Shown here: positions 35,995-49,200 of the stretch, piece after piece
Position numbering within the stretch: the first letter of the stretch is position 1
Layout of the letters: each line of letters starts with the position of its first letter
Source: Loripinus fragilis
Lineage: Eukaryota; Mollusca; Bivalvia; Lucinida; Lucinidae
DNA: 64,000 nt
NCBI GenBank assembly: GCA_964019695.1
Contig: CAXHUL010000525.1
Coordinates: forward strand, 625,001-689,000
Direction: 5' to 3'
The notes under the pieces: model-generated
Told to the model about the DNA's origin: nothing
Database searches by the model: none
Seen by the model: the letters and a program-made list of their open reading frames with translations, nothing else
Translations under genes and position numbers: made by a program

Positions 35995-36815
35995 TTTCAT
36001 CATGCCCACACGGGCATCAGTTTGTAGTACGGGAGGCCGTCTACAAATGGTGAAAATTTCAAAGCCTTCCGTCGGGAAATTAAAAAGTTATGAGCATTGG
36101 AAGATCTTCCCATTAGGCCCCATTAGGCCACAGTAGCCGACCGGGCCTAAAACTTGCGCGGGTCACTTTCACGGACGGGCTCGAAACTGGTGCCAGAAGT
36201 TAGCCCCCGACCAGTGCTTCATTGTGAGGCATTGCGTAAAATTTTCCGTCCCCCGAAGGCCGAGCAATAGCCCCTGAAAGGGCTTTCGGCACAATTTTCA
36301 CGGCCCTTATTTGAGCCACTTGTAGCCGAAGGAATTTTGCGCAAATGACTGAGAGGTGCTCCTGGGCACTGCTTATCACTTTGCAATAGGTTCCGGGGTT
36401 TTTCGCGAAGGTCGCGTTTTCTCAAACTTTGAGGGCATTAGTGGGTGGGGTGTGAAAACCTCCGAATGCATGGTTCTCAGCTCCTGCTGTGGGCACAGCA
36501 AGCCAATTTTTTTTCCAAAATGTTGACCTATAAAAGAGCTTACTCGGGTGTGAAAATTATCATTGTGCGCGCGCGCCCCGGACCGCAATTATGATATTTC
36601 CTGTTTTCCAATAGGGCCCAAGGCAAATGGGGATAGCGGTTGTACGCGCTTTCTAAGGCTCTGATCGCTTTTAGATTTTGCACGCGGATAGGGCCAACAG
36701 AGGCGCAGGTATTGCCATGCGCACCCGCCCGCAACAATGTTTCGATACCGAGTTATCGGGGTGTGGAAGTCCGCCGCCCCGAAGCTTTACGCGCTTCCGT
36801 CTCGCGAACTACTAT
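35995..36815. repeat. 821-bp monomer with two insertions
   Basis: This copy has one extra G in CACGGCCC (about 36,302) and two extra bases in GGGCACAGCAAG (about 36,495), plus several substitutions: CCGAAGGCCGA (about 36,255), TGCTTATCAC (about 36,373), GGGGTTTTTCGC (about 36,399) and TTTTCCAATAGG (about 36,609). The extra G, the GG before the palindrome (36,099) and CCAATAGG are shared with the monomer 7.36 kb downstream; the two-base insertion is private. It forms the left part of the 9-unit duplication. Confidence 0.85.
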
Positions 36816-38905
36816 TTTCATCATGCCCACACGGGCATCAGTTTGTAGTACGGGAGGCCGTCTACAAATGGTGAAAATTTCAAAGCCTTCCGTTGGGAAA
36901 TTAAAAAGTTATGAGCATTAGAAGATCTTCCCATTAGGCCCCATTAGGCCACAGTAGCCGACCGGGCCTAAAACTTGCGCGGGTCACTTTCACGGACGGG
37001 CTCGAAACTGGTGCCAGAAGTTAGCCCCCGACCAGTGCTTCATTGTGAGGCATTGCGTAAAATTTTCCGTCCCCCGAGTGCCGAGCAATAGCCCCTGAAA
37101 GGGCTTTCGGCACAATTTTCACGCCCTTATTTGAGCCACTTGTAGCCGAAGGAATTTTGCGCAAATGACTGAGAGGTGCTCCTGGGCACTGCTCATCACT
37201 TTGCAATAGGTTCCGGGGCTTTTCGCGAAGGTCGCGTTTTCTCAAACTTTGAGGGCATTAGTGGGTGGGGTGTGAAAACCTCCGAATGCATGGTTCTCAG
37301 CTCCTGCTGTGGGCAGCAAGCCAATTTTTTTTCCAAAATGTTGACCTATAAAAGAGCTTACTCGGGTGTGAAAATTATCATTGTGTGCGCGCGCCCCGGA
37401 CCGCAATTATGATATTTCCTGTTTTCCCATAGGGCCCAAGGCAAATGGGGATAGCGGTTGTACGCGCTTTCTAAGGCTCTGATCGCTTTTAGATTTTGCA
37501 CGCGGATAGGGCCAACAGAGGCGCAGGTATTGCCATGCGCACCCGCCCGCAACAATGTTTTGATACCGAGTTATCGGGGTGTGGAAGTCCGCCGCCCCGA
37601 AGCTTTACGCGCTTCCGTCTCGCGAACTACTATTTTCATCATGCCCACACAGGCATCAGTTTGTAGTACGGGAGGCCGTCTACAAATGGTGAAAATTTCA
37701 AAGCCTTCCGTCGGGAAATTAAAAAGTTATGAGCATTAGAAGATCTTCCCATTAGGCCCCATTAGGCCACAGTAGCCGACCGGGCCTAAAACTTGCGCGG
37801 GTCACTTTCACGGACGGGCTCGAAACTGGTGCCAGAAGTTAGCCCCCGACCAGTGCTTCATTGTGAGGCATTGCGTAAAATTTTCCGTCCCCCGAGTGCC
37901 GAGCAATAGCCCCTGAAAGGGCTTTCGGCACAATTTTCACGCCCTTATTTGAGCCACTTGTAGCCGAAGGAATTTTGCGCAAATGACTGAGAGGTGCTCC
38001 TGGGCACTGCTCATCACTTTGCAATAGGTTCCGGGGCTTTTCGCGAAGGTCGCGTTTTCTCAAACTTTGAGGGCATTAGTGGGTGGGGTGTGAAAACCTC
38101 CGAATGCATGGTTCTCAGCTCCTGCTGTGGGCAGCAAGCCAATTTTTTTTCCAAAATGTTGACCTATAAAAGAGCTTACTCGGGTGTGAAAATTATCATT
38201 GTGCGCGCGCGCCCCGGACCGCAATTATGATATTTCCTGTTTTCCCATAGGGCCCAAGGCAAATGGGGATAGCGGTTGTACGCGCTTTCTAAGGCTCTGA
38301 TCGCTTTTAGATTTTGCACGCGGATAGGGCCAACAGAGGCGCAGGTATTGCCATGCACACCCGCCCGCAACAATGTTTCGATACCGAGTTATCGGGGTGT
38401 GAAAGTCCGCCGCCCCGAAGCTTTACGCGCTTCCGTCTCGCGAACTACTATTTTCATCATGCCCACACGGGCATCAGTTTGTAGTACGGGAGGCCGTCTA
38501 CAAATGGTGAAAATTTCAAAGCCTTCTGTCGGGAAATTAAAAAGTTATGAGCATTAGAAGATCTTCCCATTAGGCCCCATTAGGCCACAGTAGCCGACCG
38601 GGCCTAAAACTTGCGCGGGTCACTTTCACGGACGGGCTCGAAACTGGTGCCAGAAGTTAGCCCCCGACCAGTGCTTCATTGTGAGGCATTGCGTAAAATT
38701 TTCCGTCCCCCGAGTGCCGAGCAATAGCCCCTGAAAGGGCTTTCGCACAATTTTCACGCCCTTATTTGAGCCACTTGTAGCCGAAGGAATTTTGCGCAAA
38801 TGACTGAGAGGTGCTCCTGGGCACTGCTCATCACTTTGCAATAGGTTCCGGGGCTTTTCGCGAAGGTCGCGTTTTCTCAAACTTTGAGGGCATTAGTGGG
38901 TGGGG
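36099..38905. repeat. 9-unit-spaced duplication, copy 1
   Basis: At least seven rare variants recur in order at 43,458-46,262, offset 7,356-7,359 bp (nine monomers minus small indels). They are: GAGCATTGGAAG (36,099/43,458); extra G in CACGGCCC (36,302/43,661); TTTTCCAATAGG (36,605/43,961); TTGTGTGCGC (37,381/44,737); CACACAGGCATC (37,651/45,007); GCCATGCACACCC and GTGTGAAAGTCC (about 38,353 and 38,400; about 45,709 and 45,756); and GGGGTTTTAAAAACC (38,901/46,258). Shifts in offset match private indels in one arm or the other. The left limit lies between 35,980 and 36,099, the right between 38,905 and 39,843, where variants stop being shared. Private changes number roughly ten per arm over 2.8 kb. 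Confidence 0.9.
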
Positions 38906-40087
38906 TTTTAAAAACCTCCGAATGCATGGTTCTCAGCTCCTGCTGTGGGCAGCAAGCCAATTTTTTTTCCAAAATGTTGACCTATAAAAGAGCTTACTCG
39001 GGTGTGAAAATTATCATTGTGCGCGCGCGCCCCGGACCGCAATTATGATATTTCCTGTTTTCCCATAGGGCCCAAGGCAAATGGGGATAGCGGTTGTACG
39101 CGCTTTCTAAGGCTCTGATCGCTTTTAGATTTTGCACGCGGATAGGGCCAACAGAGGCGCAGGTATTGCCATGCGCACCCGCCCGCAACAATGTTTCGAT
39201 ACCGAGTTATCGGGGTGTGGAAGTCCGCCGCCCCGAAGCTTTACGCGCTTCCGTCTCGCGAACTACTATTTTCATCATGCCCACACGGGCATCAGTTTGT
39301 AGTACGGGAGGCCGTCTACAAATGGTGAAAATTTCAAAGCCTTCCGTCGGGAAATTAAAAAGTTATGAGCATTAGAAGATCTTCCCATTAGGCCCCATTA
39401 GGCCACAGTAGCCGACCGGGCCTAAAACTTGCGCGGGTCACTTTCACGGACGGGCTCGAAACTGGTGCCAGAAGTTAGCCCCCGACCAGTGCTTCATTGT
39501 GAGGCATTGCGTAAAATTTTCCGTCCCCCGAGTGCCGAGCAATAGCCCCTGAAAGGGCTTTCGGCACAATTTTCACGCCCTTATTTGAGCCACTTGTAGC
39601 CGAAGGAATTTTGCGCAAATGACTGAGAGGTGCTCCTGGGCACTGCTCATCACTTTGCAATAGGTTCCGGGGCTTTTCGCGAAGGTCGCGTTTTCTCAAA
39701 CTTTGAGGGCATTAGTGGGTGGGGTGTGAAAACCTCCGAATGCATGGTTCTCAGCTCCTGCTGTGGGCAGCAAGCCAATTTTTTTTCCAAAATGTTGACC
39801 TATAAAAGAGCTTACTCGGGTGTGAAAATTATCATTGTGCGCGCTCGCCCCGGACCGCAATTATGATATTTCCTGTTTTCCCATAGGGCCCAAGGCAAAT
39901 GGGGATAGCGGTTGTACGCGCTTTCTAAGGCTCTGATCGCTTTTAGATTTTGCACGCGGATAGGGCCAACAGAGGCGCAGGTATTGCCATGCGCACCCGC
40001 CCGCAACAATGTTTCGATACCGAGTTATCGGGGTGTGGAAGTCCGCCGCCCCGAAGCTTTACGCGCTTCCGTCTCGCGAACTACTAT

Positions 40088-40900
40088 TTTCATCATGCCC
40101 ACACGGGCATCAGTTTGTAGTACGGGAGGCCGTCTACAAATGGTGAAAATTTCAAAGCCTTCCGTCGGGAAATTAAAAAGTTATGAGCATTAGAAGATCT
40201 TCCCATTAGGCCCCATTAGGCCACAGTAGCCGACCGGGCCTAAAACTTGCGCGGGTCACTTTCACGGACGGGCTCGAAACTGGTGCCAGAAGTTAGCCCC
40301 CGACCAGTGCTTCATTGTGAGGCATTGCGTAAAATTTTCCGTCCCCCGAGTGCCGAGCAATAGCCCCTGAAAGGGCTTTTGGCACAATTTTCACGCCCTT
40401 ATTTGAGCCACTTGTAGCCAAAGGAATTTTGCGCAAATGACAGAGGTGCTCCTGGGCACTGCTCATCACTTTGCAATAGGTTCCGGGGCTTTTCGCGAAG
40501 GTCGCGTTTTCTCAAACTTTGAGGGCATTAGTGGGTGGGGTGTGAAAACCTCCGAATGCATGGTTCTCAGCTCCTGCTGTGGGCAGCAAGCCAATTTTTT
40601 TTCCAAAATGTTGACCTATAAAAGAGCTTACTCGGGTGTGAAAATTATCATTGTGCGCGCACGCCCCGGACCGCAATTATATTTCCTGTTTTCCCATAGG
40701 GCCCAAGGCAAATGGGGATAGCGGTTGTACGCGCTTTCTAAGGCTCTGATCGCTTTTAGATTTTGCACGCGGATAGGGCCAACAGAGGCGCAGGTATTGC
40801 CATGCGCACCCGCCCGCAACAATGTTTCGATACCGAGTTATCGGGGTGTGGAAGTCCGCCGCCCCGAAGCTTTACGCGCTTCCGTCTCGCGAACTACTAT
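40088..40900. repeat. 813-bp monomer with two small deletions
   Basis: Two bases are lost in AAATGACAGAGGTG (about 40,441; normally AAATGACTGAGAGGTG) and three in CAATTATATTTCC (about 40,678; normally CAATTATGATATTTCC). Both sit at short direct repeats (GA-rich and TAT-rich), as expected of replication slippage. Other variants in this copy are TTTTGGCAC (40,380) and TAGCCAAAGG (40,419). TAGCCAAAGG is also present in the next monomer (about 41,233) and six units earlier (35,509). Confidence 0.85.
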
Positions 40901-42536
40901 TTTCATCATGCTCACACGGGCATCAGTTTGTAGTACGGGAGGCCTTCTACAAATGGTGAAAATTTCAAAGCCTTCCGTCGGGAAATTAAAAAGTTATGAG
41001 CATTAGAAGATCTTCCCATTAGGCCCCATTAGGCCACAGTAGCCGACCGGGCCTAAAACTTGCGCAGGTCACTTTCACGGACGGGCTCGAAACTGGTGCC
41101 AGAAGTTAGCCCCCGACCAGTGCTTCATTGTGAGGCATTGCGTAAAATTTTCCGTCCCCCGAGTGCCGAGCAATAGCCCCTGAAAGGGCTTTCGGCACAA
41201 TTTTCACGCCCTTATTTGAGCCACTTGTAGCCAAAGGAATTTTGCGCAAATGACTGAGAGGTGCTCCTGGGCACTGCTCATCACTTTGCAATAGGTTCCG
41301 GGGCTTTTCGCTAAGGTCGCGTTTTCTCAAACTTTGAGGGCATTAGTGGGTGGGGTGTGAAAACCTCCGAATGCATGGTTCTCAGCTCCTGCTGTGGGCA
41401 GCAAGCCAATTTTTTTTCCAAAATGTTGACCTATAAAAGAGCTTACTCGGGTGTGAAAATTATCATTGTGCGCTCGCGCCCCGGACCGCAATTATGATAT
41501 TTCCTGTTTTCCCATAGGGCCCAAGGCAAATGGGGATAGCGGTTGTACGCGCTTTCTAAGGCTCTGATCGCTTTTAGATTTTGCACGCGGATAGGGCCAA
41601 CAGAGGCGCAGGTATTGCCATGCGCACCCGCCCGCAACAATGTTTTGATACCGAGTTATCGGGGTGTGGAAGTCCGCCGCCCCGAAGCTTTACGCGCTTC
41701 CGTCTCGCGAACTACTATTTTCATCATGCCCACACGGGCATCAGTTTGTAGTACGGGAGGCCGTCTACAAATGGTGAAAATTTCAAAGCCTTCCGTCGGG
41801 AAATTAAAAAGTTATGAGCATTAGAAGATCTTCCCATTAGGCCCCATTAGGCCACAGTAGCCGACCGGGCCTAAAACTTGCGCGGGTCACTTTCACGGAC
41901 GGGCTCGAAACTGGTGCCAGAAGTTAGCCCCCGACCAGTGCTTCATTGTGAGGCATTGCGTAAAATTTTCCGTCCCCCGAGTGCCGAGCAATAGCCCCTG
42001 AAAGGGCTTTCGGCACAATTTTCACGCCCTTATTTGAGCCACTTGTAGCCGAAGGAATTTTGCGCAAATGACTGAGAGGTGCTCCTGGGCACTGCTCATC
42101 ACTTTGCAATAGGTTCCGGGGCTTTTCACGAAGGTCGCGTTTTCTCAAACTTTGAGGGCATTAGTGGGTGGGGTGTGAAAACCTCCGAATGCATGGTTCT
42201 CAGCTCCTGCTGTGGGCAGCAAGCCAATTTTTTTTCCAAAATGTTGACCTATAAAAGAGCTTACTCGGGTGTGAAAATTATCATTGTGGGCGCGCGCCCC
42301 GGACCGCAATTATGATATTTCCTGTTTTCCAATAGGGCCCAAGGCAAATGGGGATAGCGGTTGTACGCGCTTTCTAAGGCTCTGATCGCTTTTAGATTTT
42401 GCACGCGGATAGGGCCAACAGAGGCGCAGGTATTGCCATGCGCACCCGCCCGCAACAATGTTTCGATACCGAGTTATCGGGGTGTGGAAGTCCGCCGCCC
42501 CGAAGCTTTACGCGCTTCCGTCTCGCGAACTACTAT

Positions 42537-43353
42537 TTTCATCATGCCCACACAGGCATCAGTTTGTAGTATGGGAGGCCGTCTACAAATGGTGAAAATT
42601 TCAAAGCCTTCCGTCGGGAAATTAAAAAGTTATGAGCATTAGAAGATCTTCCCATTAGGCCCCATTAGGCCACAGTAGCCGACCGGGCCTAAAACTTGCG
42701 CGGGTCACTTTCACGGACGGGCTCGAAACTGGTGCCAGAAGTTAGCCCCCGACCAGTGCTTCATTGTGAGGCATTGCGTAAAATTTTCCGTCCCCCGAGT
42801 GCCGAGCAATAGCCCCTGAAAGGGCTTTCGGCACAATTTTCACGCCCTTATTTGAGCCACTTGTAGCCGAAGGAATTTTGCGCAAATGACTGAGAGGTGC
42901 TCCTGGGCACTGCTCATCACTTTGCAATAGGTTCCGGGGCTTTTTGCGAAGGTCGTGTTTCTCAAACTTTGAGGGCATTAGTGGGTGGGGTGTGAAAACC
43001 TCCGAATGCATGGTTCTCAGCTCCTGCTGTGGGCAGCAAGCCAATTTTTTTTCCAAAATGTTGACCTATAAAAGAGCTTACTCGGGCGTGAAAATTATCA
43101 TTGTGCGCGCGCGCCCCGGACCGCAATTATGATATTTCCTGTTTTCCCATAGGGCCCAAGGCAAATGGGGATAGCGGTTGTACGCGCTTTCTAAGGCTCT
43201 GATCGCTTTTAGATTTTGCACGCAGATAGGGCCAACAGAGGCGCAGGTATTGCCATGCGCACCCGCCCGCAACAATGTTTCGATACCGAGTTATCGGGGT
43301 GTGGAAGTCCGCCGCCCCGAAGCTTTAACCGCTTCCGTCTCGCGAACTACTAT
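42537..43353. repeat. 817-bp monomer with a frame-changing deletion
   Basis: GTCGTGTTTCTC (about 42,953) replaces GTCGCGTTTTCTC: one T lost plus a CpG change; GGGGCTTTTTGCG lies just before. The loss joins two chance minus-strand open frames into a 104-codon frame (42,742-43,056), which starts at a non-conserved position and exists in no other copy. It shows how easily open frames in this array come and go, and it is not a gene. The copy also has CACACAGGCATC (42,555) and AGTATGGGAGG (about 42,570). Confidence 0.8.
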
Positions 43354-43457
43354 TTTCATCATGCCCACACGGGCATCAGTTTGTAGTACGGGAGGCCGTC
43401 TACAAATGGTGAAAATTTCAAAGCCTTCCGTCGGGAAATTAAAAAGTTATGAGCATT

Positions 43458-46262
43458 GGAAGATCTTCCCATTAGGCCCCATTAGGCCACAGTAGCCGAC
43501 CGGGCCTAAAACTTGCGCGGGTCACTTTCACGGACGGGCTCGAAACTGGTGCCAGAAGTTAGCCCCCGACCAGTGCTTCATTGTGAGGCATTGCGTAAAA
43601 TTTTCCGTCCCCCGAGTGCCGAGCAATAGCCCCTGAAAGGGCTTTCGGCACAATTTTCACGGCCCTTATTTGAGCCACTTGTAGCCGAAGGAATTTTGCG
43701 CAAATGACTGAGAGGTGCTCCTGGGCACTGCTCATCACTTTGCAATAGGTTCCGGGGCTTTTCGCGAAGGTCGCGTTTTCTCAAACTTTGAGGGCATTAG
43801 TGGGTGGGGTGTGAAAACCTCCGAATGCATGGTTCTCAGCTCCTGCTGTGGGCAGCAAGCCAATTTTTTTCCAAAATGTTGACCTATAAAAGAGCTTACT
43901 CGGGTGTGAAAATTATCATTGTGCGCCCGCGCCCCGGACCGCAATTATGATATTTCCTGTTTTCCAATAGGGCCCAAGGCAAATGGGGATAGCGGTTGTA
44001 CGCGCTTTCTAAGGCTCTGATCGCTTTTAGATTTTGCACGCGGATAGGGCCAACAGAGGCGCAGGTATTGCCATGCGCACCCACCCGCAACAATGTTTCG
44101 ATACCGAGTTATCGGGGTGTGGAAGTCCGCCGCCCCGAAGCTTTACGCGCTTCCGTCTCGCGAACTACTATTTTCATCATGCCCACACGGGCATCAGTTT
44201 GTAGTACGGGAGGCCGTCTACAAATGGTGAAAATTTCAAAGCCTTCCGTCGGGAAATTAAAAAGTTATGAGCATTAGAAGATCTTCCCATTAGGCCCCAT
44301 TAGGCCACAGTAGCCGACCGGGCCTAAAACTTGCGCGGGTCACTTTCACGGACGGGCTCGAAACTGGTGCCAGAAGTTAGCCCCCGACCAGTGCTTCATT
44401 GTGAGGCATTGCGTAAAATTTTCCGTCCCCCGAGTGCCGAGCAATAGCCCCTGAAAGGGCTTTCGGCACAATTTTCACGCCCTTATTTGAGCCACTTGTA
44501 GCCGAAGGAATTTTGCGCAAATGACTGAGAGGTGCTCCTGGGCACTGCTCATCACTTTGCAATAGGTTCCGGGGCTTTTCGCGAAGGTCGCGTTTTCTCA
44601 AACTTTGAGGGCATTAGTGGGTGGGGTGTGAAAACCTCCGAATGCATGGTTCTCAGCTCCTGCTGTGGGCAGCAAGCCAATTTTTTTTCAAAAATGTTGA
44701 CCTATAAAAGAGCTTACTCGGGTGTGAAAATTATCATTGTGTGCGCGCGCCCCGGACCGCAATTATGATATTTCCTGTTTTCCCATAGGGCCCAAGGCAA
44801 ATGGGGATAGCGGTTGTACGCGCTTTCTAAGGCTCTGATCGCTTTTAGATTTTGCACGCGGATAGGGCCAACAGAGGCGCAGGTATTGCCATGCGCACCC
44901 GCCCGCAACAATGTTTCGATACCGAGTTATCGGGGTGTGGAAGTCCGCCGCCCCGAAGCTTTACGCGCTTCCGTCTCGCGAACTACTATTTTCATCATGC
45001 CCACACAGGCATCAGTTTGTAGTACGGGAGGCCGTCTACAAATGGTGAAAATTTCAAAGCCTTCCGTGGGGAAATTAAAAAGTTATGAGCATTAGAAGAT
45101 CTTCCCATTAGGCCCCATTAGGCCACAGTAGCCGACCAGGCCTAAAACTTGCGCGGGTCACTTTCACGGATGGGCTCGAAACTGGTGCCAGAAGTTAGTC
45201 CCCGACCAGTGCTTCATTGTGAGGCATTGCGTAAAATTTTCCGTCCCCCGAGTGCCGAGCAATAGCCGCTGAAAGGGCTTTCGGCACAATTTTCACGCCC
45301 TTATTTGAGCCACTTGTAGCCGAAGGAATTTTGCGCAAATGACTGAGAGGTGCTCCTGGGCACTGCTCATCACTTTGCAATAGGTTCCGGGGCTTTTCGC
45401 GAAGGTCGCGTTTTCTCAAACTTTGAGGGCATTAGTGGGTGGGGTGTGAAAACCTCCGAATGCATGGTTCTCAGCTCCTGCTGTGGGCAGCAAGCCAATT
45501 TTTTTTCCAAAATGTTGACCTATAAAAGAGCTTACTCGGGTGTGAAAATTATCATTGTGCGCGCGCGCCCCGGACCGCAATTATGATATTTCCTGTTTTC
45601 CCATAGGGCCCAAGGCAAATGGGGATAGCGGTTGTACGCGCTTTCTAAGGCTCTGATCGCTTTTAGATTTTGCACGCGGGTAGGGCCAACAGAGGCGCAG
45701 GTATTGCCATGCACACCCGCCCGCAACAATGTTTCGATACCGAGTTATCGGGGTGTGAAAGTCCGCCGCCCCGAAGCTTTACGCGCTTCCGTCTCGCGAA
45801 CTACTATTTTCATCATGCCCACACGGGCATCAGTTTGTAGTACGGGAGGCCGTCTACAAATGGTGAAAATTTCAAAGCCTTCCGTCGGGAAATTAAAAAG
45901 TTATGAGCATTAGAAGATCTTCCCATTAGGCCCCATTAGGCCACAGTAGCCGACCGGGCCTAAAACTTGCGCGGGTCACTTTCACGGACGGGCTCGAAAC
46001 TGGTGCCAGAAGTTAGCCCCCGACCAGTGCTTCATTGTGAGGCATTGCGTAAAATTTTCCGTCCCCCGATTGCCGAGCAATAGCCCCTGAAAGGGCTTTC
46101 GGCACAATTTTCACGCCCTTATTTGAGCCACTTGTAGCCGAAGGAATTTTGCGCAAATGACTGAGAGGTGCTCCTGGGCACTGCTCATCACTTTGCAATA
46201 GGTTCCGGGGCTTTTCGCGAAGGTCGCGTTTTCTCAAACTTTGAGGGCATTAGTGGGTGGGG
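43458..46262. repeat. 9-unit-spaced duplication, copy 2
   Basis: Partner of 36,099-38,905; shared variants are listed there. Private changes in this arm include T7 (about 43,865), GCGCCCGCG (about 43,925), CACCCACCCG (about 44,080), TTTTTTTTCAAAAATG (about 44,690), CCGTGGGG (45,068), ACCAGGCC (about 45,138), GATGGGCTC (about 45,170), TTAGTCCCC (about 45,199), GCCGCTGAAAG (about 45,268) and CGGGTAGGG (about 45,680). Their number is similar to that of the other arm, so neither looks conserved relative to the other. Confidence 0.9.
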
Positions 46263-49200
46263 TTTTAAAAACCTCCGAATGCATGGTTCTCAGCTCCTGC
46301 TGTGGGCAGCAAGCCAATTTTTTTCCAAAATGTTGACCTATAAAAGAGCTTACTCGGGTGTGAAAATTATCATTATGCGCGCGCGCCCCGGACCGCAATT
46401 ATGATATTTCCTGTTTTCCCATAGGGCCCAAGGCAAATGGGGATAGCGGTTGTACGCGCTTTCTAAGGCTCTGATCGCTTTTAGATTTTGCACGCGGATA
46501 GGGCCAACAGAGGCGCAGGTATTGCCATGCGCACCGCCCGCAACAATGTTTCGATACCGAGTTATCGGGGTGTGGAAGTCTGCCGCCCCGAAGCTTTACG
46601 CGCTTCCGTCTCGCGAACTACTATTTTCATCATGCCCACACGGGCATCAGTTTGTAGTACGGGAGGCCGTCTACAAATGGTGAAAATTTCAAAGCCTTCC
46701 GTCGGGAAATTAAAAAGTTATGAGCATTAGAAGATCTTCCCATTAGGCCCAATTAGGCCACAGTAGCCGACCGGGCCTAAAACTTGCGCGGGTCACTTTC
46801 ACGGACGGGCTCGAAACTGGTGCCAGAAGTTAGCCCCCGACCAGTGCTTCATTGTGAGGCATTGCGTAAAATTTTCCGTCCCCCGAGTGCCGAGCAATAG
46901 CCCCTGAAAGGGCTTTCGGCACAATTTTCACGCCCTTATTTGAGCCACTTGTAGCCGAAGGAATTTTGCGCAAATGACTGAGAGGTGCTCCTGGGCACTG
47001 CTCATCACTTTGCAATAGGTTCCGGGGCTTTTTGCGAAGGTCGCGTTTTCTCAAACTTTGAGGGCATTAGTGGGTGGGGTGTGAAAACCTCCGAATGCAT
47101 GGTTCTCAGCTCCTGCTGTGGGCAGCAAGCCAATTTTTTTTCCAAAATGTTGACCTATAAAAGAGCTTACTCGGGTGTGAAAATTATCATTGTGCGCGCG
47201 CGCCCCGGACCGCAATTATGATATTTCCTGTTTTCCCATAGGGCCCAAGGCAAATGGGGATAGCGGTTGTACGCGCTTTCTAAGGCTCTGATCACTTTTA
47301 GATTTTGCACGCGGATAGGGCCAACAGAGGCGCAGGTATTGCCATGCGCACCTGCCCGCAACAATGTTTCGATACCGAGTTATCGGGGTGTGGAAGTCCG
47401 CCGCCCCGAAGCTTTACGCGCTTCCGTCTCGCGAACTACTATTTTCATCATGCCCACACGCGCATCAGTTTGTAGTACGGGAGGCCGTCTACAAATGGTG
47501 AAAATTTCAAAGCCTTCCGTCGGGAAATTAAAAAGTTATGAGCATTAGAAGATCTTCCCATTAGGCCCCATTAGGCCACAGTAGCCGACCGGGCCTAAAA
47601 CTTGCGCGGGTCACTTTCACGGACGGGCTCGAAACTGGTGCCAGAAGTTAGCCCCCGACCAGTGCTTCATTGTGAGGCATTGCGTAAAATTTTCCGTCCC
47701 CCGAGTGCCGAGCAATAGCCCCTGAAAGGGCTTTCGGCACAATTTTCACGCCCTTATTTGAGCCACTTGTAGCCGAAGGAATTTTGCGCAAATGACTGAG
47801 AGGTGCTCCTGGGCACTGCTCATCACTTTGCAATAGGTTCCGGGGCTTTTCGCGAAGGTCGCGTTTTCTCAAACTTTGAGGGCATTAGTGGGTGGGGTGT
47901 GAAAACCTCCGAATGCATGGTTCTCAGCTCCTGCTGTGGGCAGCAAGCCAATTTTTTTTCCAAAATGTTGACCTATAAAGAGCTTACTCGGGTGTGAAAA
48001 TTATCATTGTGCGCGCGCGCCCCAGACCGCAATTATGATATTTCCTGTTTTCCCATAGGGCCCAAGGCAAATGGGGATAGCGGTTGTACGCGCTTTCTAA
48101 GGCTCTGATCACTTTTAGATTTTGCACGCGGATAGGGCCAACAGAGGCGCAGGTATTGCCATGCGCACCCGCCCGCAACAATGTTTCGATACCGAGTTAT
48201 CGGGGTGTGGAAGTCCGCCGCCCCGAAGCTTTACGCGCTTCCGTCTCGCAAACTACTATTTTCATCATGCCCACACGGGCATCAGTTTGTAGTACGGGAG
48301 GCCGTCTACAAATGGTGAAAATTTCAAAGCCTTCCGTCGGGAAATTAAAAAGTTATGAGCATTAGAAGATCTTCCCATTAGGCCCCATTAGGCCACAGTA
48401 GCCGACCGGGCCTAAAACTTGCGCGGGTCACTTTCACGGACGGGCTCGAAACTGGTGCCAGAAGTTAGCCCCCGACCAGTGCTTCATTGTGAGGCATTGC
48501 GTAAAATTTTCCGTCCCCCGAGTGCCGAGCAATAGCCCCTGAAAGGGCTTTCGGCACAATTTTCACGCCCTTATTTGAGCCACTTGTAGCCGAAGGAATT
48601 TTGCGCAAATGACTGAGAGGTGCTCCTGGGCACTGCTCATCACTTTGCAATAGGTTCCGGGGCTTTTCGCGAAGGTCGCGTTTTCTCAAACTTTGAGGGC
48701 ATTAGTGGGTGGGGTGTGAAAACCTCCGAATGCATGGTTCTCAGCTCCTGCTGTGGGCAGCAAGCCAATTTTTTTTCCAAAATGTTGACCTATAAAAGAG
48801 CTTACTCGGGTGTGAAAATTATCATTGTGCGCGCGCGCCCCGGACCGCAATTATGATATTTCCTGTTATCCCATAGGGCCCAAGGCAAATGGGGATAGCG
48901 GTTGTACGCGCTTTCTAAGGCTCTGATCGCTTTTAGATTTTGCACGCGGATAGGGCCAACAGAGGCGCAGGTATTGCCATGCGCACCCACCCGCAACAAT
49001 GTTTCGATACCGAGTTATCGGGGTGTGGAAGTCCGCCGCCCCGAAGCTTTACGCGCTTCCGTCTCGCGAACTACTATTTTCATCATGCCCACACGGGCAT
49101 CAGTTTGTAGTACGGGAGGCCGTCTACAAATGGTGAAAATTTCAAAGCCTTCCGTCAGGAAATTAAAAAGTTATGAGCATCAGAAGATCTTCCCATTAGG

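Noticed and set aside
42742..43056. A 104-codon minus strand open frame, longest of its kind
   Set aside because: It exists only because one T is missing in this single monomer (about 42,957), which fuses two chance frames. No other copy has it.
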